This document shows positions 35,504-44,126 of a DNA stretch of 64,000 bases, one piece after another (within the stretch, counting starts at the first letter, position 1; the number at the start of each line of letters is the position of its first letter). Source of the stretch: Thiocapsa bogorovii (GTDB lineage Bacteria; Pseudomonadota; Gammaproteobacteria; Chromatiales; Chromatiaceae); NCBI RefSeq assembly GCF_021228795.1, contig NZ_CP089309.1, positions 5,205,501 through 5,269,500 on the forward strand, written 5' to 3'. Below the pieces are notes generated by a model. That model ran no database searches. It had not been told where the DNA came from and saw only the letters and a program-made list of their open reading frames with translations. A program made the translations under genes and the position numbers.

Positions 35504-35571
35504 TTCGGGAACACTCGCTTCCGCGTCGCGCCTGCGGCGCCCCCTTCCGCCGATCACCACCGGAGAGAACC

Positions 35572-36681
35572 ATGAAAGCACGTGCCGCCGTCGCCTGGGA
35601 GCCTGCGAAGCCTCTGTCCATCGAAGAAATCGACGTCGAGGGTCCGAAGACGGGCGAGGTCCTGCTCAAGGTCATCGCCTCCGGCGTCTGCCATACCGAC
35701 GCCTTCACGCTGTCCGGACAGGATCCGGAGGGTGCCTTCCCTTGCGTGCTCGGACACGAAGGCGGATGCGAGGTGGTGGAATGCGGCCCGGGCGTGAAGG
35801 GTCTGAAACCGGGCGACCATGTCATCCCGCTCTACATCCCGGAGTGCGGAGACTGCGAATACTGTCACTCGACCAAGTCCAACCTCTGCCAATCCATCGC
35901 CTCGACGGTCTGGACCGGCTACATGCCGGACGGGACACGTCGCTTCTCACACCAGGGCAAGCCGATTTTCCATTACATGGGCTGCTCGACCTTCTCCGAA
36001 TATACGGTCGTGCCCGAGATCGCTTTGGCGAAGATCAATCCCGCGGCGCCGCTCGACAAGGTCTGCCTGCTCGGTTGCGGAATCACGACCGGAATCGGTG
36101 CGGTTTTGAATACGGCCAAGGTCGAAGCCGGATCGACGGTCGCGGTCTTCGGTCTCGGCGGGATCGGCCTGTCCGTCATCCAGGGCGCTGTCATGGCGAA
36201 GGCTGCCCGCATTATTGGCATCGACCTGAATCCGGCCAAGTTCGAGATGGCCCGCCAGCTCGGCGCCACCGACTGTATCAACCCGAGGGATCTCGCGGGC
36301 AGCGTCACCGAGGCCATCGTCGAGATGACCCGGGGCGGCGTGGACTATTCCTTCGAGTGCATCGGCAACGTGGACGTGATGCGACAGGCGCTCGAGTGCT
36401 GCCGCATGGGATGGGGCGTGTCCACCATCATCGGCGTGGCCGGTGGCGGTCAGGAGATCCGCACCCGGCCGTTTCAACTGGTGACCGGCCGCACCTGGAA
36501 GGGCAGCGCCTTCGGCGGCGTCAAGGGTCGCAGCCAACTGCCCGGCTATGTCGAGCAATACCTCGCCGGCGAGATCGAGGTGGACCGGATGGTGACCCAC
36601 ACCATGCCGCTGGAAGACATCAACCATGCCTTCGATCTGATGCACAATGGCGAGAGCATCCGCTCCGTCATCGTGTTCTAA
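35572..36681 (+). CDS. frmA: S-(hydroxymethyl)glutathione dehydrogenase / class III alcohol dehydrogenase
   Basis: The 369-residue zinc enzyme oxidises S-hydroxymethylglutathione to S-formylglutathione with NAD+, the first enzymatic step of glutathione-dependent formaldehyde detoxification. Catalytic zinc ligands lie in [13 protein letters not shown] and [10 protein letters not shown]; the structural-zinc cluster is [15 protein letters not shown] (about 93-107). The NAD site is [23 protein letters not shown] precedes the ATG. The stop TAA is the first triplet of the repeat that separates it from fghA. Confidence 0.96.
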   Translation: MKARAAVAWEPAKPLSIEEIDVEGPKTGEVLLKVIASGVCHTDAFTLSGQDPEGAFPCVLGHEGGCEVVECGPGVKGLKPGDHVIPLYIPECGDCEYCHSTKSNLCQSIASTVWTGYMPDGTRRFSHQGKPIFHYMGCSTFSEYTVVPEIALAKINPAAPLDKVCLLGCGITTGIGAVLNTAKVEAGSTVAVFGLGGIGLSVIQGAVMAKAARIIGIDLNPAKFEMARQLGATDCINPRDLAGSVTEAIVEMTRGGVDYSFECIGNVDVMRQALECCRMGWGVSTIIGVAGGGQEIRTRPFQLVTGRTWKGSAFGGVKGRSQLPGYVEQYLAGEIEVDRMVTHTMPLEDINHAFDLMHNGESIRSVIVF

Positions 36682-36880
36682 ATCGCGTCCAGAGCGAGAT
36701 GCTCACTTTCGAGTGAACTCAACGTTTGATGCGTCAACGGCCCTTGACGGGGACGCGGTTTAAAATGGTTCAAGATGGTTTATTTTTTAGTTTCTCAAAC
36801 CGCGCCGTCTCCAGCGGGCGTCAAATCTGCCAGGGCCGATCCCGTCCAAGAACATCGCATACCGCGCTGGGCGCGGTTTA
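36679..36880 (+). repeat. Paired palindromic element, locus 5 (A and B), between frmA and fghA
   Basis: Module A (36679-36762) starts TAAATCGCGTCCAGAGCGAG, ends GGACGCGGTTTA and supplies the frmA stop. The spacer (36763-36794) is AT-rich, with TTTATTTTTTAGTTTCTC. Module B (36795-36880) starts CAAACCGCGCCGTCTCC and ends GGGCGCGGTTTA. The fghA Shine-Dalgarno AGGAGGT starts at the next base, so frmA stop to fghA start is element plus 11 nt. The pair of co-functional genes is therefore separated exactly by this element. Confidence 0.9.
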
Positions 36881-36891
36881 AGGAGGTCACG

Positions 36892-37737
36892 ATGGAACGC
36901 ATCGAACACATTCGCGAATTCGGCGGCTGGCTGGAGCGCTATACCCACGACTCCGCCGCCTGCAATTGCCGCATGACCTTCTCGGTCTACCTGCCGCCTC
37001 AGGCCGAGGCCGCGCCGGTTCCGGCGGTCTATTTTCTCTCCGGGCTGACCTGCACCGACGACAACGTCCGGGTCAAGGCCGGCGCTCAGCGCTATGCCGC
37101 CGAGCTGGGCCTTGCGCTCGTGATGCCGGACACCAGCCCGCGCGGCGAGCAGGTGGCCGATGCGCCGGACCGTTACGATCTCGGGCAGGGAGCCGGCTTT
37201 TACATCAACGCGGCGCGTGAGCCCTGGGCGGCGCACTATCGGATGTTCGACTACGTGAATCTGGAGCTGCCGACCTTGGTGGAGCGCGAGCTGCCGCTCA
37301 TCCCCGGACGGCGCTCCATCACCGGGCATTCCATGGGCGGGCACGGCGCCTTGATCAGCGCACTGAAGAACCCCGGACTCTACCGCTCGGTTTCCGCATT
37401 CGCGCCCATCTGTAACCCGGTCGAATCCGCCTGGGGTCGAGGCTGCTTCGCCGCCTATTTGGGCGAGGATACGCCGAGCTGGAAGGACTGGGACGCCACC
37501 GAGCTGATCCGCGCGGGTGCCGAGTCCTTACCCTTGTTCATCGACCAGGGGACCGACGACGAGTTTCTCATCGAAGGCCAGCTCAGACCCGAGGCCTTGT
37601 CGCAAGCGTGCAAGGAGCGCGGCATCCCGCTGATCCTGAGGATGCAGCCCGACTATGACCACAGCTATCACTTTATCGCCACCTTCATCGGGGAGCATTT
37701 GGCCTATCACGCGCGTGCTCTGACGGCTCGGAGCTGA
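36892..37737 (+). CDS. fghA: S-formylglutathione hydrolase
   Basis: The 281-residue serine esterase hydrolyses S-formylglutathione to formate and glutathione, the step after FrmA. It shows the oxyanion/nucleophile elbow ITGHSMGGHGALISALKNPG (Ser about 147) and the family segments YFLSGLTCTDDNVRVKAGAQ and DTSPRG. Catalytic Asp lies in IDQGTDDEFL and His in PDYDHSYHFIATFI. AGGAGGT is 5 nt from the ATG. The open frame upstream lies in the repeat and was excluded. Confidence 0.95.
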   Translation: MERIEHIREFGGWLERYTHDSAACNCRMTFSVYLPPQAEAAPVPAVYFLSGLTCTDDNVRVKAGAQRYAAELGLALVMPDTSPRGEQVADAPDRYDLGQGAGFYINAAREPWAAHYRMFDYVNLELPTLVERELPLIPGRRSITGHSMGGHGALISALKNPGLYRSVSAFAPICNPVESAWGRGCFAAYLGEDTPSWKDWDATELIRAGAESLPLFIDQGTDDEFLIEGQLRPEALSQACKERGIPLILRMQPDYDHSYHFIATFIGEHLAYHARALTARS

Positions 37738-37766
37738 GCCCGTTTGCGGGCCCGATCAGCCTCGTG

Positions 37767-38462
37767 TCATAGCCCGCCGACGCGCACGTAAATCAGGCAC
37801 CCTACGTCCGAGAAGGGGGTGTGTTGGCTCATGTGCGGACTGCGGATCCAGGTCCCTTGCGGATAGCGTCCATGCTCGTCGGCAAATTCGCCCTCGAGTA
37901 CCAGGATCTCCTCGCCGCCCCAATGCGTGTGGCGCTGGAAGTGCGTCCCGGGTGCCCACCGCACCAGCGCGACGCTCTGCGGATAACCGCCCTGCGAATA
38001 CAGGGGTCGTACCTCGAGCCCGTCTACGAGTCCGGGTCGCCAACTGTCCCTCGCGGTCGTGTTCTCGACCAGACGCGGCCGATCCATCCCCGGGTACTGA
38101 CGCAGACGCACGAACAGGGTACACCCGGTCTGCGAACGCGGTGAATGTCGACTGCCGTGGGGATTCATCAGGAAGGTCCCGGCCGGGTAGTCGCCGCGCT
38201 CGTCGGAGAAGACCCCATCCAGCACCAGGATCTCCTCGCCCTCCGGATGGGCGTGCTCAGGAAAGGCCCCTCCCGGAGCATAGCGCACCAGGCTGGTCAC
38301 GGGGCCCGACTCGCCCCCCTCTCGGTACAGCGGCTTCCGCGAGACGGTGCCGCTTGGGCTGGGCTCCCAGGGCATCGACGTCGTTTTGATCACCACGCGC
38401 TGAGTCGTGTCGGCGTTGACGTCGGCCAGGGCCGGGGAGGACGGGGACTTTAGGGTGTGCAT
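37767..38462 (-). CDS. ChrR-like bicupin protein
   Basis: The protein of about 231 residues has two ChrR-type cupin domains: one with APGGAFPEHAHPEGEEILVL (about 60-90) and a second with APGTHFQRHTHWGGEEILVL (about 165-195). Each has the His-x-His...Glu metal set. It lacks the N-terminal zinc anti-sigma domain of ChrR, so it is probably a metal-binding cupin enzyme or stress protein rather than an anti-sigma factor. Of two in-frame ATGs, the second has GGAAG 5 nt upstream and was chosen. It faces fghA tail to tail. Confidence 0.8.
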   Translation of the reverse strand: MHTLKSPSSPALADVNADTTQRVVIKTTSMPWEPSPSGTVSRKPLYREGGESGPVTSLVRYAPGGAFPEHAHPEGEEILVLDGVFSDERGDYPAGTFLMNPHGSRHSPRSQTGCTLFVRLRQYPGMDRPRLVENTTARDSWRPGLVDGLEVRPLYSQGGYPQSVALVRWAPGTHFQRHTHWGGEEILVLEGEFADEHGRYPQGTWIRSPHMSQHTPFSDVGCLIYVRVGGL

Positions 38463-38698
38463 GAGGACTTCCATCATCAGAGCGCGGATCGGCCGGGGAG
38501 TATCAGCATCGTCGACGAGTAAGTTGCGGCGGTCGACCCCCTCGTCAACGGACCGCCAAGGCCAAGACTGTCATCCGTTTCATTCCAACGACATCTGTCT
38601 TCGGGAGGCAGTGCACGATTGCGACTTGGATTGACGGCACGGGACCCGATCTCCGACGCCATCCAACGAGAGTCGTTTTGATTAAGGAGCCTGTAACC

Positions 38699-39136
38699 AT
38701 GTCCGTTCTTCGATCCATCCGCCACAACGCAGTCGTCGCGCTTGCGGCGCTTTCTCTGATCGGCTGCGTGGCGCAAGCCGACTCGACCCTGACCGCCACC
38801 GAGGCGATGGAGAAGGCCCGCGCCGGCGAGATCACATTCATCGACATCCGCACCCCGGCTGAATGGCGACAGACCGGGGTTGCGGAAGGTGCGCTCACGA
38901 TCGACATGACCGCGCCGACCTTCGTGCAGGACGTTCTGAAGGCCGTCGATGGTGATAGGAACGCCCCCATCGTACTCATTTGCCGCACCGGAAACCGGAC
39001 CGGCTACACTCGAGACGCGCTCGAAAAGCTCGGGTTTACCAATGTCTTGCATGTCGCCGAGGGCATGGCGGGCAGTAAGGCCGGTCCCGGCTGGGTGCGC
39101 CGAGGGTTGCCGGTGGAAAGCTGCAAGACCTGCTGA
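38699..39136 (+). CDS. Rhodanese-domain lipoprotein
   Basis: The 145-residue protein begins MSVLRSIRHNAVVALAALSL and has a lipobox LSLIGC (Cys23). The rhodanese domain has TFIDIRTPAEWRQTGVAEGA and the active loop LICRTGNRTG (Cys95), followed by HVAEGMAGSKAGPGWVRRGL. It should carry sulfane sulfur on the outer side of the membrane, in keeping with a sulfur-oxidising host. AAGGAG lies upstream of the ATG; an earlier in-frame ATG was rejected. Confidence 0.88.
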   Translation: MSVLRSIRHNAVVALAALSLIGCVAQADSTLTATEAMEKARAGEITFIDIRTPAEWRQTGVAEGALTIDMTAPTFVQDVLKAVDGDRNAPIVLICRTGNRTGYTRDALEKLGFTNVLHVAEGMAGSKAGPGWVRRGLPVESCKTC

Positions 39137-39171
39137 GGGACCGGGCCGGTGGAGAGCCTTCGGGGCGGGCG

Positions 39172-40104
39172 CTAACGGAGGTGCCGATCCGCCCGTCCGC
39201 CCGACTTCCGCCATCGGATGCCGTTGGCTAGAGCGATGCCCGCGCCGACCATCAGTCCGCCGATCAGATGGTAGGCATGTAGGCGCTCCCCGAGCAGCAA
39301 GACAGCAAGTCCGGCGCCGAAAACCGGGATCAGGTGCATGTACTGCCCGGTGCGGTTCGGCCCCATCTCCGTCACGGCGCGGTTCCAGAACACGTAGGCA
39401 AGCACCGACGGAAACACGGCCACGTATCCGATCGCGGCGAGGTTGGTCGCGTTCGGCTCGAAACGATGCCCCAAGGCGAGATCCCAGCTATAGAGTCCCG
39501 ACAACGGGAGAAGGCCGATGGCGATGATCGCGGCGAGAAAGGTTTTGGGGTCCAACGCCGTGGGACGCCAGCGCAGGAAGACCGAATAGAGCGCCCAGTC
39601 CAGGCTTGCGGCAAGGATCCATAGATCGCCGCGGTTGAGCTGCATTTCACCGAACAGCCTGAACCGACCTTCGATCGCGATGACGACCACCCCGGCAAGC
39701 GAAAGCAGGACTCCGATGACCTGTGTGATCCGCAGCGGGGCGCGGAAGAGCACGACGGACAACCCGATGATCACCACCGGCGTCACCGAGGTGAGCAGCA
39801 CGCCGTTCGTTGCCGTGGTGTGCTGAAGGCCCAAGTAGGCAAAGGTGTTGTAGCCCGTGACCCCCAGCAGGGCGAATAGCGTCAGCACGGCCCAATGGCG
39901 ACGCAGCAGAGCACGCTGTCGCCAAAGACCGGAGTACGCGAACGGCAGCAGAACGAGCAGCGCGATTGTCCAGCGCCAAAAGGACAGGGCGATCGGAGGG
40001 ATGTCAGCGCGCAGGGCTCTGGCCATCACGAAATTGCCGGCCCAAAACAGCGGCGGAAGCGCGGCCAAAAACCCGATCGGGATGAGCCGGCGGAGCGCGG
40101 TCAT
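39172..40104 (-). CDS. EamA (DMT) family transporter
   Basis: The protein of about 310 residues has ten membrane helices in two EamA repeats (FLAALPPLFWAGNFVMARAL at the start; LAASLDWALYSVFLRWRPTA begins the second). Such transporters export amino acids or metabolites; the substrate is unknown. The start is uncertain: ATGs at 40104, 40125 and 40209 are in frame, and 40104 was chosen because the family N-terminus begins there. It converges with the rhodanese gene. Confidence 0.82.
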   Translation of the reverse strand: MTALRRLIPIGFLAALPPLFWAGNFVMARALRADIPPIALSFWRWTIALLVLLPFAYSGLWRQRALLRRHWAVLTLFALLGVTGYNTFAYLGLQHTTATNGVLLTSVTPVVIIGLSVVLFRAPLRITQVIGVLLSLAGVVVIAIEGRFRLFGEMQLNRGDLWILAASLDWALYSVFLRWRPTALDPKTFLAAIIAIGLLPLSGLYSWDLALGHRFEPNATNLAAIGYVAVFPSVLAYVFWNRAVTEMGPNRTGQYMHLIPVFGAGLAVLLLGERLHAYHLIGGLMVGAGIALANGIRWRKSGGRADRHLR

Positions 40105-40315
40105 CGGCCTGTGATCTGTTCGCATTTCCGGGATGCTGTCGACGGTCCGGCGATCAAACCAGGATACGGAGTCGTGCGGCCGTAGGCCCGTTCGAGAACC
40201 GCTCGACACACGCGATGGTTCAGGCGCGAACCGGGCTGATCACGGCCGACCTGCCCAAGCTCGACGCCGAGGCCGAATCAACAGGTGCACCCGGCCCGAT
40301 CGTGGGCATCCCGCT

Positions 40316-40936
40316 TCAATCCTCCATGTTGCGAGGCCAGGGCGGGATTCGCCAATCCATGCTCAGTGCCAAGAGGCGCAGCCCGGTCGTGGTGACGGCG
40401 CCGGCGATCAGCGCCAGCCAAGGCTCTGCGCCAACCGCGTCGAAACCGATGAAGATCCAGCAGCCGACGAAGGCGCATAGGGCATAGGGGCGATGATCCT
40501 GGAACACGACGGGGATCTCGTTGCAGAGCACGTCCCGCAACACCCCGCCGAAGACGCCCGTCACGACACCCATCATGACGACGACGATGAGCGGCATCTC
40601 CGCAGCCATCGCCAGCGCAGCCCCCGAGACCGCAAACAGCCCCAGCCCAAGGGCGTCCGTGAGGTTCATGAGCCGATCCGCCCAGCGATGCCGCATCAAG
40701 CCGAGCAAGGGCGAGCCGATCACGGTCAGCCCCAAGACCAGCCACACATACTCCTGATGCTGTACCCAGAAGAGCGGCCGGCGCTCGAGGAGGACGTCAC
40801 GGAGCGTTCCGCCGCCGAACGCGGTGACGAAGGCGACCGTGAAGACCCCGACGATATCCATCCGCCGCCGCGCGGCCTCGATGAGGCCTGATATGGCGAA
40901 CGCGATGATGGCGCCGATTTCGATGATGGTCAGCAT
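40316..40936 (-). CDS. TRIC/UPF0126 family membrane protein (YicG-like)
   Basis: The 206-residue protein has seven helices in two similar halves, with the glycine-kinked signatures TAFGGGTLRDVLLERRPLFW and TGVFGGVLRDVLCNEIPVVF. These are characteristic of prokaryotic TRIC cation channels. It probably conducts monovalent cations across the inner membrane. It stands alone, with 190-240 nt of non-coding DNA on each side. Confidence 0.9.
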   Translation of the reverse strand: MLTIIEIGAIIAFAISGLIEAARRRMDIVGVFTVAFVTAFGGGTLRDVLLERRPLFWVQHQEYVWLVLGLTVIGSPLLGLMRHRWADRLMNLTDALGLGLFAVSGAALAMAAEMPLIVVVMMGVVTGVFGGVLRDVLCNEIPVVFQDHRPYALCAFVGCWIFIGFDAVGAEPWLALIAGAVTTTGLRLLALSMDWRIPPWPRNMED

Positions 40937-41121
40937 AAGCCTTTAATTCCGCCAGGCGACTCGCACTGCCCGCCAGGGTCTGGACGCAATTCCCGCCGGA
41001 TCCTTCCGTGAGGTTCGCCGACCCCTGACTCCATTCCGGGATGCGTCCGGAGAAGCAGAGCTGACCACAAAGAAAGAACTTCAGATCGCACTCCAGGGGC
41101 CGTTCAACCGCCGGTTTTAGG

Positions 41122-41178
41122 ATGATGGGCATCCTGCTCGGAGGCGTGATGGCCCTTTTGCTCGAGTCCTTTCTCTAA
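41122..41178 (+). CDS. Possible 18-residue hydrophobic peptide ending in the repeat
   Basis: A tiny frame encodes MMGILLGGVMALLLESFL and ends in a TAA that is the first triplet of repeat locus 6. It matches the pattern in which the element supplies a gene's stop, which is the only reason to list it. There is no good ribosome binding site. It may equally be the end of a lost gene, or nothing. Confidence 0.2.
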   Translation: MMGILLGGVMALLLESFL

Positions 41179-41260
41179 ACCGCGCCGGCTCCAACGGTCG
41201 TCAAGTCTGCCGGCGCCGATCCGATCCAAACAGATCGCATACCGTGCCGGGCGCGGTTTA
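41176..41260 (+). repeat. Palindromic element, locus 6 (module B only)
   Basis: A single module B: TAAACCGCGCCGGCTCC, then GTCGTCAAGTCTGCCGGCGC, CGCATACCGTGCC and finally GGGCGCGGTTTA. It ends 2 nt before the ilvD stop codon (minus strand), so it forms the immediate 3' flank of ilvD. It shows that B can exist without A. Confidence 0.88.
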
Positions 41261-41262
41261 GG

Positions 41263-43176
41263 TCATCCGAGCCGCGACAAATCCCGGACGGCCCCGTGAG
41301 CCGCGCTGGTCGTCAATAAGGCGTAGGCCTTGAGCGCCGTCGAGACCTGACGATGCCGGTCGAGCGGCTTCCAGGCTGCAGCACCCCGTGCCTCCATGGC
41401 GGCCCGGCGGGCGGCGAGGGTTTGATCGTCCACGGCGAGGTGGATGCGCCGGCTCGCGATCTCGATTTCGATTCTGTCGCCGTCCTCCACGAGCGCGATC
41501 AAGCCGCCCTCTGCAGCCTCGGGCGAGACGTGGCCGATCGACAGCCCCGAGGTCCCGCCGGAGAATCGCCCGTCCGTGATGAGCGCGCAATGTTTCCCGA
41601 GCCCTTTGGATTTGAGATAGCTGGTCGGATAGAGCATCTCCTGCATCCCGGGTCCACCCTTGGGCCCTTCGTAGCGGATGACGACCACGTCGCCCGTCTT
41701 GACCTGATCGGTGAGGATGGCGGTCACGGCGTCTTCCTGACTCTCGAAGACGCGGGCCGGCCCCACGAAGGCACGGAGCACCGAGGTCGGCACGCTGGTC
41801 GTATAGCGCAGCTCGTCCTTCTCGATCGCGTCTGTCTCGAACATGCTGGGGTCGACGCCGGCGGTCTTCACGATACAGCCCTCTTCGGCCAGATTGCCGA
41901 AGAGTACCGCCAGGCCGCCGTCGCGGCTGTAGGCGTGCTCGAGATCACGGATACAGCCCTCGGCCCGATCCAGGTCCAGATCCGGCCAGAGCTGGGCCTG
42001 GCTGAAGGCCACCTGGGTCGGGATGCCGCCCGGCGCAGCCAGATAGCGCCGACGCGCCTCTTCATCCTCCGTGTAGCGCACGTCCCAGCGCGCGAGCGCC
42101 TCGCCGAGCGAAGCGCTGTGAACGGTCGCTAGATCGCGATGGATGAGCCCCGCGCGGTCCAGCTCGGCCAGGATGCCGATCACGCCGCCGGCCCGATGGA
42201 CGTCTTCCATATGATATTTCTGGGTCGAGGGCGCGACCTTACAGAGGTTGGGCACGCGGCGGCTCAGCCGATCGATGTCCTCCATACTGAAGGGCACGCC
42301 GCCCTCGTAGGCCGCCGCGAGCAGATGCAGCACCGTGTTGGTGGATCCGCCCATCGCGATGTCCAAGCTCATGGCGTTCTCGAACGCCTCGAAGGTCGCG
42401 ATCGAGCGGGGCAGTGCGCTGGCGTCGTCCTGCTCGTACCAGCGGCGTGCGAGCGAGACGATCAGCCGGCCGGCCTCCAGGAAGAGATCCTTGCGCGCGG
42501 CATGGGTGGCGAGCAGCGATCCGTTGCCGGGCAGGCTGAGCCCGAGCGCCTCGGTCAGGCAGTTCATGGAGTTTGCGGTGAACATGCCGGAGCAGGATCC
42601 GCAGGTCGGACAGGCGGAGCGCTCGAGCTCGGCGACCGATGCGTCGCTTTGGGTCTCGTCACCCGCGGCGACCATGGCGTCGACTAGGTCCAGATGCAGC
42701 TCTTCGCCTTTGCGAATCACCTTGCCGGCCTCCATCGGCCCGCCCGAGACGAAGACCGCCGGGATATTCAGGCGCAGCGCGGCCATGAGCATGCCGGGCG
42801 TGATCTTGTCGCAGTTGGAGATGCAGACCAGGGCATCCGCGCAGTGGGCATTGGCCATGTACTCGACCGAGTCTGCGATCACCTCGCGCGAGGGCAGGGA
42901 ATAGAGCATGCCGCCGTGCCCCATTGCGATGCCGTCGTCGACCGCGATGGTGTTGAACTCCTTTGCCACGCCGCCGGCGGCTTCGATCTCGCGCGCGACG
43001 AGCTGGCCCATATCCTTCAGATGCACGTGGCCGGGGACGAACTGGGTGAAGGAATTGACGACCGCGATGATCGGTTTGTCGAAATCTCCATCCGTCATGC
43101 CGGTGGCGCGCCAGAGCGCGCGAGCGCCGGCCATATTGCGGCCATGGGTGGTGGTGCGTGAGCGGTACTGGGGCAT
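41263..43176 (-). CDS. ilvD: Dihydroxy-acid dehydratase
   Basis: The 637-residue enzyme makes 2-keto acids for valine, isoleucine and pantothenate synthesis. Fe-S and metal ligands lie in [20 protein letters not shown] and [20 protein letters not shown]; the N-terminus [20 protein letters not shown] and the C-terminal [20 protein letters not shown] are typical of the IlvD form. It stands alone with a 225-nt promoter region upstream. Its stop is 2 nt from repeat locus 6. Confidence 0.97.
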   Translation of the reverse strand: MPQYRSRTTTHGRNMAGARALWRATGMTDGDFDKPIIAVVNSFTQFVPGHVHLKDMGQLVAREIEAAGGVAKEFNTIAVDDGIAMGHGGMLYSLPSREVIADSVEYMANAHCADALVCISNCDKITPGMLMAALRLNIPAVFVSGGPMEAGKVIRKGEELHLDLVDAMVAAGDETQSDASVAELERSACPTCGSCSGMFTANSMNCLTEALGLSLPGNGSLLATHAARKDLFLEAGRLIVSLARRWYEQDDASALPRSIATFEAFENAMSLDIAMGGSTNTVLHLLAAAYEGGVPFSMEDIDRLSRRVPNLCKVAPSTQKYHMEDVHRAGGVIGILAELDRAGLIHRDLATVHSASLGEALARWDVRYTEDEEARRRYLAAPGGIPTQVAFSQAQLWPDLDLDRAEGCIRDLEHAYSRDGGLAVLFGNLAEEGCIVKTAGVDPSMFETDAIEKDELRYTTSVPTSVLRAFVGPARVFESQEDAVTAILTDQVKTGDVVVIRYEGPKGGPGMQEMLYPTSYLKSKGLGKHCALITDGRFSGGTSGLSIGHVSPEAAEGGLIALVEDGDRIEIEIASRRIHLAVDDQTLAARRAAMEARGAAAWKPLDRHRQVSTALKAYALLTTSAAHGAVRDLSRLG

Positions 43177-43401
43177 GGGAAGCTACCTGGCGGGAAGGAT
43201 CGGATCCCGCCAAGTATACCCGGCTGAAACGCGCCCGATAGGGCATGGCGGGTTCGGAATTTGGGTTTGCCGGCGTGCGACAAACAACCTCGGCAGGGCG
43301 CGTTTCAGGGTGTTGAGAACTCCATGAACCACGTCTTCGCCAGGGTCGAACATGACTCAAGCCGTTTACATGCTAAAGAATCTGTCTTGGACTCGTTATC
43401 T

Positions 43402-43487
43402 TGAACCGCGTCCGCGCCGATGTCGCGGGAGAATGCGAGCTTTTGAGACCCACCCCGACCCACACCGGGGGCACGGGACGCGGTTCA
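43402..43487. repeat. Palindromic element, locus 7 (single, diverged)
   Basis: A single module with ends TGAACCGCGTCC and GGGACGCGGTTCA; the inside does not match modules A or B closely. The right end, read on the minus strand as TGAACCGCG, provides the TGA stop of cowN. This is the reverse-strand version of the stop-codon pattern. The 225 bp between it and ilvD hold no gene. Confidence 0.7.
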
Positions 43488-43781
43488 ACAACACTCCGTC
43501 TCGAGGACGTCGAGCTCGGCGATCAGCTCGGGTGCCTCGAGGCGATCCAGCAGGTCGCGGATATCGTTGAGATGACAGTGGATGTGATAGAGCTCGTCGT
43601 GCGCCGGCCCCTTCTCGCCGTCGAGCTTGGCCGCGAGGTAGGTCCAGAAGGGATCCCGTCGGTCGGGGTCGAGCATCAGGTCGCGGAGCCCGGCGACGAA
43701 ACGCTGCGCCCTGGCGTCGCAGTCGAGTCCGAGAAAAGAGATGTAACGGTCGCTGAAGGCAGGTGTGTTGTCGGTCGTCAT
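43485..43781 (-). CDS. cowN: N2-fixation sustaining protein CowN
   Basis: The 98-residue protein matches CowN: SDRYISFLGLDCDARAQRFV, then DPFWTYLAAKLDGEKGPAHD, LYHIHCHLNDIRDLLDRL and the terminal Cys-Cys (LETECC). CowN protects nitrogenase activity from carbon monoxide and allows N2-dependent growth. No nif gene lies in the window, so it is outside its usual context. The ATG giving MTTDNTPAFSDRY was chosen over one seven codons upstream. Its stop is provided by repeat locus 7. Confidence 0.88.
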   Translation of the reverse strand: MTTDNTPAFSDRYISFLGLDCDARAQRFVAGLRDLMLDPDRRDPFWTYLAAKLDGEKGPAHDELYHIHCHLNDIRDLLDRLEAPELIAELDVLETECC

Positions 43782-43845
43782 CGTCGCTCGTGAACAGGTC
43801 ATCGGGGCATTCCGCGCATGCTAGCGCATCCCGGCGCCCTGCGGG

Positions 43846-43906
43846 TCGGACTCAAGTCCGAGGGCACGCAGCCAACCTTTGCCGGTGGCGTCGGGCTGAA
43901 GCCCGA
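43846..43906. repeat. Two related hairpins upstream of cowN
   Basis: TCGGACTCAAGTCCGA (43846-43861) and TCGGGCTGAAGCCCGA (43891-43906) are each 7-bp stems around a 2-nt centre, 29 bp apart, sharing the pattern TCGG(A/G)CT..AAG..CCGA with compensating changes. They lie about 65-125 bp upstream of the cowN start and resemble REP-like hairpins or a tandem regulatory site. Confidence 0.6.
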
Positions 43907-44126
43907 ACCCTGGGGACTGTGATCCGTGGAGGTGCTCGTCCGGCATACGGACGCTTCCCGTCACGGTGGATCCGACAATGGTTTCGACATCGTCGCTCCT
44001 CCGACGCGTCGGCGTATAATCGTACGAAATATCCGGATTTAGACCGGCCCAGGATTGGCTCCTGCCGAGCTGCCCGTCAGACAACGGCCGAAACTCATCG
44101 ACAATTCAGAGGCGGAAGACTTGACC

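Noticed and set aside
37767-38462. ChrR anti-sigma factor
   Set aside because: Only cupin domains are present; the zinc-binding anti-sigma domain is absent and no sigma factor gene is adjacent.
32260-41260. An open minus-strand frame through module B encoding [20 protein letters not shown]-like peptides in loci 3, 4, 5 and 6
   Set aside because: The differences between copies change amino acids freely, locus 2 and locus 9 have stop codons in this frame, and there is no start or ribosome binding site. It reflects nucleotide conservation of the repeat rather than a gene.
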